Notes: a model not told the origin generated them from the sequence alone. A stretch of DNA of 10,386 nt from DATJBC01 sp035515515 (GCA_035515515.1 DATJBC010000080.1:1-10386), one strand, 5' to 3'. Numbered from the stretch's first letter, positions 1-7,178 are shown. Made by a program: numbers and translations.

Positions 1-552
1 GTTGACCCCGATGACGGCGGCCAGCTCGCCGTTGTCCACCACGGCCCGCGTGGCGGTCCCGAAGCGGGTGTGGCGCAGCAGCCACCACAGGGCGGCCGCC
101 AGCACCAGCGACAACACCAGCGTGGCGAGCTGGTCCCACCCCACGTGCAGCGAGCCCACCAGGAAGGTGGTGCGGGGGAAGATGCCCTGCAGCGGGCGGT
201 CCTCGGTGCCGTAGAGGAGGGGGGCGAGCGCCTCGAAGAGCGCCAGCATGCCCAGCGACACCACGATCTGCACCTCGGCGGAGGCCCCCGACAGGGGGCG
301 GAACAGCCGCTCGAACACCACGCCGATGACGGGCGCCACCACGAGCAGCAACAGCGGCATGGAGATCCACGCCGTGAGGTGCCAGGAGTCGTGCAGCTGC
401 CAGTAGGTGTACGCGCAGAACATGGCCACGGCGCCGTAGGCGAAATTGAAGACGCCGACCGTCTTGTAGGTGAGCACGACGCCCATGGACGCCAGCGCGT
501 AGATGCTGCCGCCGAAGACCCCGATCACCAGGAACTTCCACAGCACCGTCAT
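1..552 (-). CDS. livH: Branched-chain amino acid-type ABC transporter permease, LivH family (partial, 3' end outside window)
   Basis: This is an inner-membrane permease subunit of a HAAT-type ABC importer, which with a second permease and two ATPases moves branched-chain amino acids or related small solutes inward. The visible 184 residues begin at an ATG and remain open to the window edge, so the C-terminal third or more is missing. The N-terminus shows the LivH pattern: a hydrophobic helix at about 6-28 containing GGSIYALASMGVVLTYK, then the family segment VGVFNFAYGAVAMF at 32-45, further hydrophobic stretches at about 61-80, 94-113 and 138-160, and a cytoplasmic-loop-like HTRFGTATRAVVDNGELAAVIG at 161-182 that corresponds to the conserved loop contacting the ATPase in the family. 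The start codon overlaps the stop of the upstream binding-protein gene by 4 bp (ATGA), implying translational coupling and one operon. The substrate cannot be read from this sequence. LivH symbol is by family, not proven orthology. Confidence 0.92.
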   Translation of the reverse strand, partial: MTVLWKFLVIGVFGGSIYALASMGVVLTYKTVGVFNFAYGAVAMFCAYTYWQLHDSWHLTAWISMPLLLLVVAPVIGVVFERLFRPLSGASAEVQIVVSLGMLALFEALAPLLYGTEDRPLQGIFPRTTFLVGSLHVGWDQLATLVLSLVLAAALWWLLRHTRFGTATRAVVDNGELAAVIGVN

Positions 553-2153
553 GACGACGCCGCCACCGTCTGCCCACCGCAGAACAGCCCCGAGGCCGGG
601 GCCCGGCGCACGAAGGCGTTGCCCTTCACGACCACGTCCACCTGGCACGAGCCCACGCTGTGGGTGGACGGGGTGTAGGGCCCCAGGGCGCCGCCGCCGT
701 TCCAGTCCTTGAGGGCGCCCACCGCCTTGGTCACCGACGCCCGGCTGGGGCTGTGCCCGCTCGCCACCAGCGCGTACACGAGCATCTGCGCCGACTCCCA
801 CGACAGGAACCCGAACCCGCTGGGCTGCTTGCCGGGCTCGTACGTCGACAGCTCCTGCTGGTAGAGCTGCACGGTGGGGTTGGGCTCGTTGAGGGGGGTG
901 AAGGGCACGCCCACCGTCAGGCCCTGCGCGGCGCTCTGGCCCGCGATGGTGATCTGCGCCGGTGTGTAGCCGTCGAAGGTCGTGTAGGTGTACGGCATGG
1001 TGAACGACTGCTGCGCCATGGCCTGGAGAAGCTTGGCGTTGCCGGTGACGTCGAGCGTCGTCATGACGCCGTTGCACCCGTCGGCCTGCATCTGGGCCAC
1101 GTCGCTCTCGAGCGACGCGCTGGCCGGCGAGATCGAGAAGTCCGTGTAGCACGGCGACGCCCCGAAGGTGTGCTGGTAGACGTACTCGAACTGCTGGGCC
1201 GCCTGCGCGCTGATGGCGATGTTGTAGGAGAGGAACGCCAGCTTCGTGGGGAAGTACCCGCTCTGCTTGGCGAGGGCCAGGGCTGAGTCGTCGATGGCGT
1301 AGGGCCCCTTGCCGGGGCCCTGGGGCTGGTAGCAGCTGCCGCCGGCCGCCGACCAGTAGGTGGGCGACTCGCTGCGGTTGCAGTTGATGGCGAAGCCGAA
1401 GTCCGGGACGTTGGACTGCGCCATGGCCGGGACGCCGCCGTTGTCGGCGTCCGAGGTCGAGCCGGCGAAGGCCAGGACCTTGGGGATGAGGTCGGCGACG
1501 TCCGACGCGTTCGTGGACGCGTTCTGCTGGTCGTCCTCGGTGTCGAGCACCAGCTTGCGCCCGCAGATCCCGCCGGCGGCGTTGACCGCCGCGAACAGCG
1601 CGTTCACCGCCTCGGCGCCCTGGTTGAAGCTGTCGGCCAGCGGCCCCGTGAGACCGCTCACGTTGCCCACCGTGACCTGGCTGGCGCTCACGCCGGTGTC
1701 CGAGGCCGTGTTGCCCGCCGACCCCGGACAGGCGGCCGCCTCCGCCCGGGGGTCGAAGCTGAAGGACTGGGGGGTGACCGCCGCCGGGGCGCCCCCCGGC
1801 GCGCTGGCCCCGGGGGCCCCGGGCCGGCCGGCCGACGCCGTCGCCCCGCGGGCCGCCGCGCCGCCGCCCGCGGCGGCTCCGCCCGCCGCGCCGCCCGCGC
1901 CGGACGGGGCCCCGGCCACCCCGGCCGTGGCGGTGCCTCCCGCGGAGCCCGCCGCGCCGTTCTGGCCCGCGGCGGCGTCGGCGCCCAGATAGGGACCCAC
2001 CCGGGCCCCGCACGCGCTGAGGAGGACGCACGTGGCGAGGAGGGGGAGGGCGGCGCGGGTGCGGGCGTGGCGCCCGGCGCGACGGGCCCACGCCGTGGCG
2101 GTGACGGACGCGCGCCCCACGCGCCGTCGCGTGCTGCTCGACCCCCTGCGCAC
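549..2153 (-). CDS. ABC transporter substrate-binding lipoprotein, Leu/Ile/Val-binding (Peripla_BP_6-like) family
   Basis: This is the extracytoplasmic solute receptor feeding the adjacent LivH-type permease. With the GTG start chosen it has 534 residues. An Arg-rich N-region of about 33 residues leads to a hydrophobic segment and lipobox LLSAC, with Cys48 as the predicted lipidation site. Residues about 58-128 are a low-complexity Ala/Gly/Pro tether. The type I periplasmic-binding fold follows at about 158-520, opening with VTVGNVSGLTGPLADSF and then AVNAAGGICGRKLVLDTEDDQQ, both typical of the amino-acid/amide receptor family. The mature domain carries eight further cysteines (142, 197, 258, 274, 335, 360, 503, 525), enough for four disulfides. 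The start was chosen because AAGGAGG sits 5 nt upstream; the reading frame stays open further upstream to an ATG at 2393, but that would put about 127 residues before the lipid Cys. At about 534 residues it is longer than the roughly 370-400 usual for the family, because of the tether. Ligand unknown. Confidence 0.93.
   Translation of the reverse strand: MRRGSSSTRRRVGRASVTATAWARRAGRHARTRAALPLLATCVLLSACGARVGPYLGADAAAGQNGAAGSAGGTATAGVAGAPSGAGGAAGGAAAGGGAAARGATASAGRPGAPGASAPGGAPAAVTPQSFSFDPRAEAAACPGSAGNTASDTGVSASQVTVGNVSGLTGPLADSFNQGAEAVNALFAAVNAAGGICGRKLVLDTEDDQQNASTNASDVADLIPKVLAFAGSTSDADNGGVPAMAQSNVPDFGFAINCNRSESPTYWSAAGGSCYQPQGPGKGPYAIDDSALALAKQSGYFPTKLAFLSYNIAISAQAAQQFEYVYQHTFGASPCYTDFSISPASASLESDVAQMQADGCNGVMTTLDVTGNAKLLQAMAQQSFTMPYTYTTFDGYTPAQITIAGQSAAQGLTVGVPFTPLNEPNPTVQLYQQELSTYEPGKQPSGFGFLSWESAQMLVYALVASGHSPSRASVTKAVGALKDWNGGGALGPYTPSTHSVGSCQVDVVVKGNAFVRRAPASGLFCGGQTVAASS
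1770..1982 (-). repeat. Low-complexity Ala/Gly/Pro-coding tract inside the substrate-binding protein gene
   Basis: This segment codes for residues about 58-128 of the binding lipoprotein and is built almost entirely of Ala, Gly, Pro, Ser and Thr codons in degenerate short runs such as GAAGGAAGGAAAGGG. It lies between the lipid-anchored Cys and the folded receptor domain, so it is read as a flexible tether. No exact long tandem unit is seen. Its near-pure G/C composition makes it prone to length change and to assembly error. Confidence 0.7.
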
Positions 2154-2437
2154 GGCTGCCTCCTTCACGACCCGGCGCGCACGGCTGCTGTCGTGTCGGT
2201 CTCGATCCCCTCCCCGGCCGCCGTGGGGAGGAACGACCCACCGTCGGGAACCTTTCGTGCGCCGGCCACGACAGACCCATCTGACCTGGGCAAAGAGCGG
2301 CACGGTCCCCGGGCGGGGCATCTCGGGCGGGCGGGGCGCTCCAGGGACGGCGCCACGAAGCCGACGACGATGGTGGGGCCGCGCCCCGAACACCGCGCAG
2401 TACGCTTGCCCAGGGGGGCCACAGGGAGGGCCAGGAC
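2154..2437. promoter_or_regulatory. Divergent intergenic control region (binding protein / RodZ-like gene)
   Basis: These 284 bp separate two divergent starts and must hold promoters for both. I cannot identify a convincing -35/-10 pair in either direction; the nearest rightward -10-like hexamer is TACGCT at 2401-2406, with no good -35. The region contains a 9 bp inverted repeat pair, CCTGGGCAA at 2285-2293 and TTGCCCAGG at 2406-2414, so that the same 9-mer faces each gene, and a short GC hairpin GGGGC-CGC-GCCCC at 2375-2387. A 12 bp direct repeat GCGCACGGCTGC occurs at 2148-2159 and 2177-2188, next to the binding-protein start. Function of any of these is inference. Confidence 0.45.
2159..2165 (-). 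promoter_or_regulatory. Strong ribosome binding site deciding the start of the substrate-binding protein
   Basis: On the minus strand this reads AAGGAGG, a near-perfect complement of the 16S rRNA tail, followed by 5 nt and GTG at 2153-2151. It overlaps an alternative in-frame GTG (2168-2166), whose own upstream sequence is weaker, and argues against the longer open frame upstream. Confidence 0.75.
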
Positions 2438-3553
2438 GTGGTGACCGCAGCCGGCGACAGAGGGGTGCTCCGGCGCGTCCGGCGTCGGGCGCGCCCCGAC
2501 GATCCCACCCCGGCGTCGGTCGGCGCCGCCCTCCGGGAGGCCCGCCAGGGCGCGCAGCTGAGCGTCGAGTCGGTCGCCGACCGCACCGGCGTCCCCCGCA
2601 CCCAGCTCGAGGCGCTCGAGGACGGCGACCTGTCGCGCTTCCCCGACCGGCGGGCGGCCGTGACGGCGGTGCGTCGCTACTGCGACCTGGTCGACCTGGA
2701 CGCCGACGGCCTGTCCACGGTGGTCGACGACCACCTCGCGCTGGCGGCGGCGGGCATCGCCACGGGCGGGCCGGGCGCCCCCGGCGGGCCCGCCAACGGG
2801 GGCCGCGCCACCGGCGGGGCGGGCGGGGCCGGGCAACTGCGCCGACCGCTCGGCGAGGCCACCCACCTGCGCGCCTTCACCCAGACGGCGGAAGTGCCCG
2901 GGGTCCGCCGGGACGACCCGGTGGTGCGGAGCGCCGACCACCGTACGGGGCGCTACGACATCACCGGCTCGTTCCCCGTCGTGGACGACTGGATCAAGCC
3001 CGAGCGCTCCGCCCCCTTCGTCCTGCGAGCGGCGGTGTGGCTCGTCGTCGTCCTGCTCGTGGTGGCCGGGGTGGGCCTCGCCGTCCACCACTACGAGCCG
3101 CAGTGGCTGACGGACATCCACCTGCAGCGGGTCACGCCACTGACCGTGCCCGGCTCCCACGGAGCCACGACCGGCTCCGGTACGGGCGCGACCACGCCCA
3201 CCCTGGCGCCCGGGCCGGGGAAGGCGCCCCAGGGGCCGGTGACCGAGGCGCTCACCACGGCGGGGAGCGCCACCGTCACCGTGCAGGCGGCCAGCTACAG
3301 CGTGGTGGTGAGCGCGTCAGCGCCGTGCTGGACGGTGGTCAACACGCCGCAGAGCTTCAAGCCGGTGTTCAACGCCGAGCTGGCCGCCGGACAGGTCGAC
3401 AGCTTCGACTCCGCCGACGGTCAGCTGACGGTGAACGTGGGCGCCAGCGGCGTCAGCCTGCAGGTGCGGATCGCCGGCAGGCTCGTCTCCAACTGGGTGT
3501 TCCGGCCGCCGACGGCGCCCTTCGTCCTCAACTTCAACGCCTCGCCGGCCTGA
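2438..3553 (+). CDS. RodZ-like single-pass membrane protein with N-terminal HTH
   Basis: The 371-residue product has the layout of RodZ, the bitopic protein that links the MreB/elongation machinery to the membrane. A Cro/C1-type helix-turn-helix of the HTH_25 kind lies at about 27-66 (VGAALREARQGAQLSVESVA then TGVPRTQLEALEDGDLSRFP). A Gly/Pro-rich low-complexity linker follows at about 105-135, one strongly hydrophobic helix at 194-217 (VLRAAVWLVVVLLVVAGVGL), a Thr/Gly/Pro-rich spacer at 236-278, and a beta-rich extracytoplasmic domain at about 278-360 resembling DUF4115. Start is GTG at 2438 with AGGGAGG 8 nt upstream; an adjacent GTG at 2441 is possible. It is divergent from an ABC importer operon and convergent with a VOC gene, with no shape or division genes in view, so the RodZ role is from architecture only. 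A membrane-bound transcription regulator is the main alternative. Confidence 0.82.
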   Translation: MVTAAGDRGVLRRVRRRARPDDPTPASVGAALREARQGAQLSVESVADRTGVPRTQLEALEDGDLSRFPDRRAAVTAVRRYCDLVDLDADGLSTVVDDHLALAAAGIATGGPGAPGGPANGGRATGGAGGAGQLRRPLGEATHLRAFTQTAEVPGVRRDDPVVRSADHRTGRYDITGSFPVVDDWIKPERSAPFVLRAAVWLVVVLLVVAGVGLAVHHYEPQWLTDIHLQRVTPLTVPGSHGATTGSGTGATTPTLAPGPGKAPQGPVTEALTTAGSATVTVQAASYSVVVSASAPCWTVVNTPQSFKPVFNAELAAGQVDSFDSADGQLTVNVGASGVSLQVRIAGRLVSNWVFRPPTAPFVLNFNASPA

Positions 3554-3563
3554 GCACCCCTGC

Positions 3564-3578
3564 GCCGGCCCGGCCGGC
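3564..3578. terminator. Short GC hairpin between convergent genes (possible terminator)
   Basis: GCCGGC at 3564-3569 and GCCGGC at 3573-3578 form a perfect 6 bp stem with a 3 nt loop in the 39 bp between the RodZ-like stop and the VOC stop. There is no T tract on either side, so it is not a classical intrinsic terminator, though U-less hairpins are proposed for actinobacteria. GC-rich DNA makes such stems by chance. Confidence 0.3.
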
Positions 3579-3592
3579 ACGGGCGGGCGGCC

Positions 3593-4156
3593 TCAGACCA
3601 GCCGGGTGTGGGGCACCGACGCCACCTCGCCTCGCTCGCGCAGCTCGCGCACGGCCGCCACCGGGTCGGCGTCGGCGAAGAGCCGCTCGTCGGCGTAGTC
3701 GGCGGGCCGGCCGGTGGCGTCGAGGGTCCACCACGACGCCTCGAGGGCGATGCCGTTGGGGTCGGTGAAGTAGATGGAGTGGATGAACCCGTGGTCGACG
3801 ACGTCGGTCACCTCACAGCCCGCCGACTTCAGGCGGTCGCGCAGTTCGAGCAGGGCGTGCTCGTCGGGCAGGTTGAACGACAGATGGTCGAACTGCACGG
3901 CGCGGGGGTCGGGGACGCCCGCCGGCTTGGCGAAGCGCTCGAGCGCCAGCCCGCGGTACTCGAAGAAGGCGACGGTGTTCTGCGCGCCGAACTCGAAGAA
4001 GTAGTGCCGGAACCCCGGCGTGCCGATGGTCGCCACGAGCCGGGCGCCGAGCACGCCGTGGTAGAAGCGCACCGTGGCGTCCATGTCGTCGGTGACGAGC
4101 GCCAGGTGGTTGATCCCCCTCCACCGCGGCGCTTCCTGGTCCTGCGCGTCGGTCAT
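3593..4156 (-). CDS. VOC-family (glyoxalase / bleomycin resistance / dioxygenase fold) metalloprotein
   Basis: The 187-residue product has two beta-alpha-beta-beta-beta modules. The first begins at GINHLALVTDDMDATVRFYH (14-33) and ends at VAFFEYRG; the second begins at VQFDHLSFNLPD and ends at TDPNGIALEASWW. The four positions that bind metal in glyoxalase I-type proteins are present at the expected spacing: His17, Glu67, His91 and Glu139, so it is likely an active divalent-metal enzyme and not a bare binding scaffold. A tail of about 45 residues after the second module (rich in Asp, Glu and Arg) goes beyond the minimal fold. Start is the ATG at 4156, with AGGGAGGG 6 nt upstream; the frame runs on upstream only as an artefact within the rhamnosidase gene. 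It lies 77 bp downstream of the rhamnosidase gene on the same strand. Substrate is not predictable; glyoxalase, extradiol dioxygenase-like or isomerase activity are all open. Confidence 0.92.
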   Translation of the reverse strand: MTDAQDQEAPRWRGINHLALVTDDMDATVRFYHGVLGARLVATIGTPGFRHYFFEFGAQNTVAFFEYRGLALERFAKPAGVPDPRAVQFDHLSFNLPDEHALLELRDRLKSAGCEVTDVVDHGFIHSIYFTDPNGIALEASWWTLDATGRPADYADERLFADADPVAAVRELRERGEVASVPHTRLV

Positions 4157-4233
4157 GGTGGTCCCTCCCTCGCAGCCAGCGCTCGGTGCCGCTCTCCACG
4201 CTACCGCCCGCCGGGTCGGGTCGGCCCCGGTGC

Positions 4234-7005
4234 TCAGGTCGTGCTCCTGAACTGGTAGTGACCGGCGCCCACGGCCAGCACCACGCGGCCGGCGCGCCAC
4301 GACACCACCCGCACCCCGCGGGCGCGCGCCGGGGGGCGGCCCCCCTCGGTCACCGCCCCCGGGCCCGAGGCCGGCAGGTGCACGGCGGCGGCCGCATTGG
4401 CGGGCACGGTGAGCTCGAGGGCGTAGCCCGGCGTGGGCGCCGCCCGGCGCTGCCACGACACCGCCACGGTGCCCCGCGGGGTGGGCACCGTCCCGGTGGC
4501 GTGGTCGACCCCGCCCACCGGCGGGATCACCGTGAACGACGAGAACCCGGGCGCGGCGGCCTCCACCCCGAGCAGCCGGCGCTGGATCTCCACCAGCACC
4601 GTGGAGCCCCACCCGTGCGACATGCTGTCCCCGTTGGCGTCGGAGGGCTCCCACACCTCCCAGGTGAAGGTGCCGCCCCGGGCGAGGATGTGGGCCCAGC
4701 CGTCGTGGTCGGGGTCGGTGAGGATGCGCACGGCGTCCGCCACGCGGCCGTTGGTGGCCAGCCCCTTGATCACCTCGGTGGCGGTGCGCGGCGCGACGCC
4801 CATCCCCTGGCGGGCGACGTAGGCGGCCACCGCGCCCCGCCGCGCCGGGGGCACGACCTCGTAGGCCAGCGCGCAGGCGTTGGGGTCCTGCGACACCGGC
4901 GCCCGGTGGCCGGAGCCGTCGATGCCCTGCACGTACAGGCCGTCGGGGCGCACCAGCCGACGGTTGAGGGCGGCCAGCAGCCGGGCCTGGCGGCCGCGCT
5001 GCAGCGTCACCTCCGACGACGGGCGGCCCAGGGCGGCGGCGGCGTCGGCCGTCCGGCGGAAGACGTTGACACCGAGGATGTTGAGCCTCGTCACCACGGG
5101 ATACGGGTAGTAGATGTCGGTGGAAGCCAGGTTGCTCACCAGCCTGGAGCTCGGGTCGAGGGCGCCCGCCACGTAGCCCGCCAGGCGCACGAGGACGGGG
5201 TACACCTCGGCCAGCAGCGCCCCGTCGGCGGTGTGCATCCAGTACTGCCACACCCACTCGGGGTAGATCTCGGTGAACTCGTTGATGTCGAGCGCCCCCA
5301 GGCCGGTCGGGTAGATCTTGTTGACGGCGCCGCTGGGCCAGAAGCGCCGCTGCGACTGTGCGAACTCCTGCAGGGACTTGCGCGTCAGGTTGGTCTCCCC
5401 GAAGGCGGCCATGGCCGTCTGGGAATCGTTGAAGCCGTCCCACAGCCACGGCCCCTTCTCGCGCGTGGGCGTGTCGAGGAACTGCTCCTGGGCCGTGAAC
5501 AACGCCGAGTGCCGGCCCAGCTCGAACACGGCGTCCACCGTGGGCGAGGAGGACGAGAAGGTGGCGGCGTGCTCGTCGGGGACCGCCGCGTGGCGGGTGC
5601 GGGCCACGACGTCGGCCGGCGCCAGCGCCTCCCCCGGGTCGTCGATCTGCAGGTAGCGGAACCCGAGGTAGTCGAAGGGGTGGAACTCCTCGCCACCGCC
5701 GCGCTGGACGTAGCTGTAGGACATGTCGGTGTGCTGGGTGCCGTGCGTCGTGGACACCTCGCCGGGCGTCCCGGGGCCGGCGTCGTCCAGGAGGTAGCCA
5801 GCGTGCATGGTGACGAGGCGCCCGGGCGTGCCCCGGTGGAACGACACCGTCGGCACCGCCGCGTACACCTTGCCGAAGTCGGCGACCACCGCCCCCGTGG
5901 GTAGCGTGGCGAGCGCCTGCGCCGGCAGCGGCTCCTCCACGATGCGGGTGCGCACCGGCACCAGGTGGCGCCAGGGGGCGGTCCCCGCCGGGCCGAGCAC
6001 CGCGGCGGGCGACCAGGCACCGTCGTCGTAGCCGGGCTCGGTCCACCCCGCGGGGACGTCGGGCCCCGAGATGTTCTCGGTGAAGTCGACCTGGTCGCCC
6101 TCGAGGTCCCGCTGGGTCCCCGCCAGCCAGGCCCCCTGCCGCACGCGCCAGGACCCGTCGGTGACCACGAGGCGGTGCGTGCCGTCGGCGGCCAGGAGCG
6201 ACAGCTGCAGGATGGCCCCCGGCCTGCCGGCGGGGTGGCCCTTGGTGGCCCCCTGCCAGCTCGTCACCATGGCCAGGCCGTTGGGCGCCCCCGGGCGCAA
6301 CAGCGACGTCACGTCGAGGGTCTCGTAGTACTGGGAGTCGGGGAAGCTGTACGCCTGGCCCTTGCCCGCCCGGGTGCCGTTCACGTACAGCTCGTACTGC
6401 TGGTCGCCCGACACGTACGCCCGGGCGCGCACGACGCGCGCCGGCGGGGCACGGAACTCGTGGCGCAGGTAGGCGTACTCGTCGGGCCCGGGGCCGTGCG
6501 GGAAGGGGCGACTGATCCAGCGGGCCGCCCAGTCACCGTCGCGCAACCCGGTGTCGAAGGTGGCGTGGGGAGCGAGGGCGCTCGGGCCGCCGCTCGAGGC
6601 CCACGTCTGCACCGTCCAGGCGTAGGTGGTGTCGGGGGCGAGGGCCGGGCCCCCGTAGGCGACGAAGGCCTGGGCGCCCGAGACCACCGGGCCGCTGTCC
6701 CACACCACCTCGGCGCCGCGCCGCGCGCCCCCGGGCGTGGGCGGGCGCGACACCACCACCCGGTACCCGCGCTGGACGGCGCCCCGCCGGGGGTCGGCGA
6801 GGTGCCACCCGAAGAAGACGTCGTCCACCCCGACACCGATGGGGGCGGCCAGGCCGTCCACGGTGAGGGCGCGGGGGGCGGGGGCGGCGGCGCCCCCGGG
6901 GCCGGGCAGGCCGGCGTGCGACGCGCACGCCTCGGCGGCCGCCCCGGCGGCCACCACGCCCGCCACCCCGGCCAGCGAGCCCCCCAGGACCCGGCGCCGG
7001 CTCAC
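4234..7005 (-). CDS. Tat-exported alpha-L-rhamnosidase, GH78 type
   Basis: This 923-residue enzyme is predicted to cleave terminal alpha-L-rhamnose from glycosides or polysaccharides outside the cytoplasm. The N-terminus has a twin-arginine signal (SRRRVLGG at 2-9, hydrophobic core to about 26) ending at AEAC with Cys27, so it may be a Tat lipoprotein. Then come a fibronectin/Ig-like domain at about 43-155 (YRVVVS, VVWDSGPV, TTYAWTVQTW, FDTGLRDGDW), the rhamnosidase N-type beta domain at about 175-345 (ELYVNGTRAGKG), a further beta domain at about 353-460, an (alpha/alpha)6 catalytic domain at about 483-813, and a C-terminal beta domain ending GHYQFRS. Candidate catalytic acids are Glu516 in DTPTREK (511-517), Asp523 and Asp527 in WDGFNDS, and Glu783 in TWEVWE, followed by SMSHGWG. 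GTG at 7005 places a G-rich site (GGGGG) 6 nt upstream; GTG at 7008 is an alternative. No rhamnose transporter or catabolic gene is nearby. Confidence 0.93.
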   Translation of the reverse strand: MSRRRVLGGSLAGVAGVVAAGAAAEACASHAGLPGPGGAAAPAPRALTVDGLAAPIGVGVDDVFFGWHLADPRRGAVQRGYRVVVSRPPTPGGARRGAEVVWDSGPVVSGAQAFVAYGGPALAPDTTYAWTVQTWASSGGPSALAPHATFDTGLRDGDWAARWISRPFPHGPGPDEYAYLRHEFRAPPARVVRARAYVSGDQQYELYVNGTRAGKGQAYSFPDSQYYETLDVTSLLRPGAPNGLAMVTSWQGATKGHPAGRPGAILQLSLLAADGTHRLVVTDGSWRVRQGAWLAGTQRDLEGDQVDFTENISGPDVPAGWTEPGYDDGAWSPAAVLGPAGTAPWRHLVPVRTRIVEEPLPAQALATLPTGAVVADFGKVYAAVPTVSFHRGTPGRLVTMHAGYLLDDAGPGTPGEVSTTHGTQHTDMSYSYVQRGGGEEFHPFDYLGFRYLQIDDPGEALAPADVVARTRHAAVPDEHAATFSSSSPTVDAVFELGRHSALFTAQEQFLDTPTREKGPWLWDGFNDSQTAMAAFGETNLTRKSLQEFAQSQRRFWPSGAVNKIYPTGLGALDINEFTEIYPEWVWQYWMHTADGALLAEVYPVLVRLAGYVAGALDPSSRLVSNLASTDIYYPYPVVTRLNILGVNVFRRTADAAAALGRPSSEVTLQRGRQARLLAALNRRLVRPDGLYVQGIDGSGHRAPVSQDPNACALAYEVVPPARRGAVAAYVARQGMGVAPRTATEVIKGLATNGRVADAVRILTDPDHDGWAHILARGGTFTWEVWEPSDANGDSMSHGWGSTVLVEIQRRLLGVEAAAPGFSSFTVIPPVGGVDHATGTVPTPRGTVAVSWQRRAAPTPGYALELTVPANAAAAVHLPASGPGAVTEGGRPPARARGVRVVSWRAGRVVLAVGAGHYQFRSTT

Positions 7006-7178
7006 CACGGGCCCCCGTCTCGGTGTCCGCCCTCGCCCCGCCACGGCCCGACGATAGAGCCGGGGCCGTGCCGGGGACGGGGCCCGCCGGGCGCGGGCGC
7101 GCTCACGGCGGCGGGGGCGTGAGCATGGGCGCCGTGGGCCGTTCCCGTCGTGAGGGGCCACGAGGAAAGGACCGCATC
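7006..7178. promoter_or_regulatory. Divergent promoter region, rhamnosidase / small Cys-rich gene
   Basis: The 173 bp between the divergent starts hold an inverted repeat with perfect 8 bp arms, CACGGCCC at 7042-7049 and GGGCCGTG at 7063-7070, around a 13 bp spacer. The spacer contains the leftward hexamer TATCGT (complement of 7051-7056), which fits a -10 element about 46 bp before the rhamnosidase GTG; no good -35 is seen. An operator overlapping a rhamnosidase promoter is therefore conceivable, but 8 bp GC arms occur by chance in this composition. Confidence 0.35.
7166..7171 (+). promoter_or_regulatory. Ribosome binding site of the small Cys-rich gene
   Basis: AAAGGA, within CGAGGAAAGGA, lies 7 nt before the ATG at 7179. 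It selects this start over an in-frame ATG at 7125, which has only a weak G-rich leader. Confidence 0.6.

Noticed and set aside
2154..2393. N-terminal extension of the binding protein to the ATG at 2393
   Set aside because: It would put about 127 Arg/Pro-rich residues before the lipid Cys and would ignore the AAGGAGG site next to GTG 2153.
2032..3768. Long rightward open frame (578 codons) across the divergent region and the RodZ-like gene
   Set aside because: Its product is an Arg/Pro/Gly-rich run with no domain pattern; the overlapping frame 2438-3553 has a ribosome site, HTH, TM helix and clean codon bias.
4186..5904. Long rightward open frame (572 codons) opposite the rhamnosidase gene
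   Set aside because: It is antisense to a clearly recognisable GH78 enzyme, and its His/Gly/Arg-rich composition is what high-GC DNA yields on the opposite strand.
4157..6046. Upstream extension of the VOC reading frame
   Set aside because: The frame is open only because of GC-rich shadowing inside the rhamnosidase gene; the ATG at 4156 has a strong ribosome site and begins the VOC fold.
5965..7122. Rightward open frame of 385 codons opposite the N-terminal half of the rhamnosidase
   Set aside because: Low-complexity Gly/Arg/Pro product, no domain, fully antisense to a real gene.
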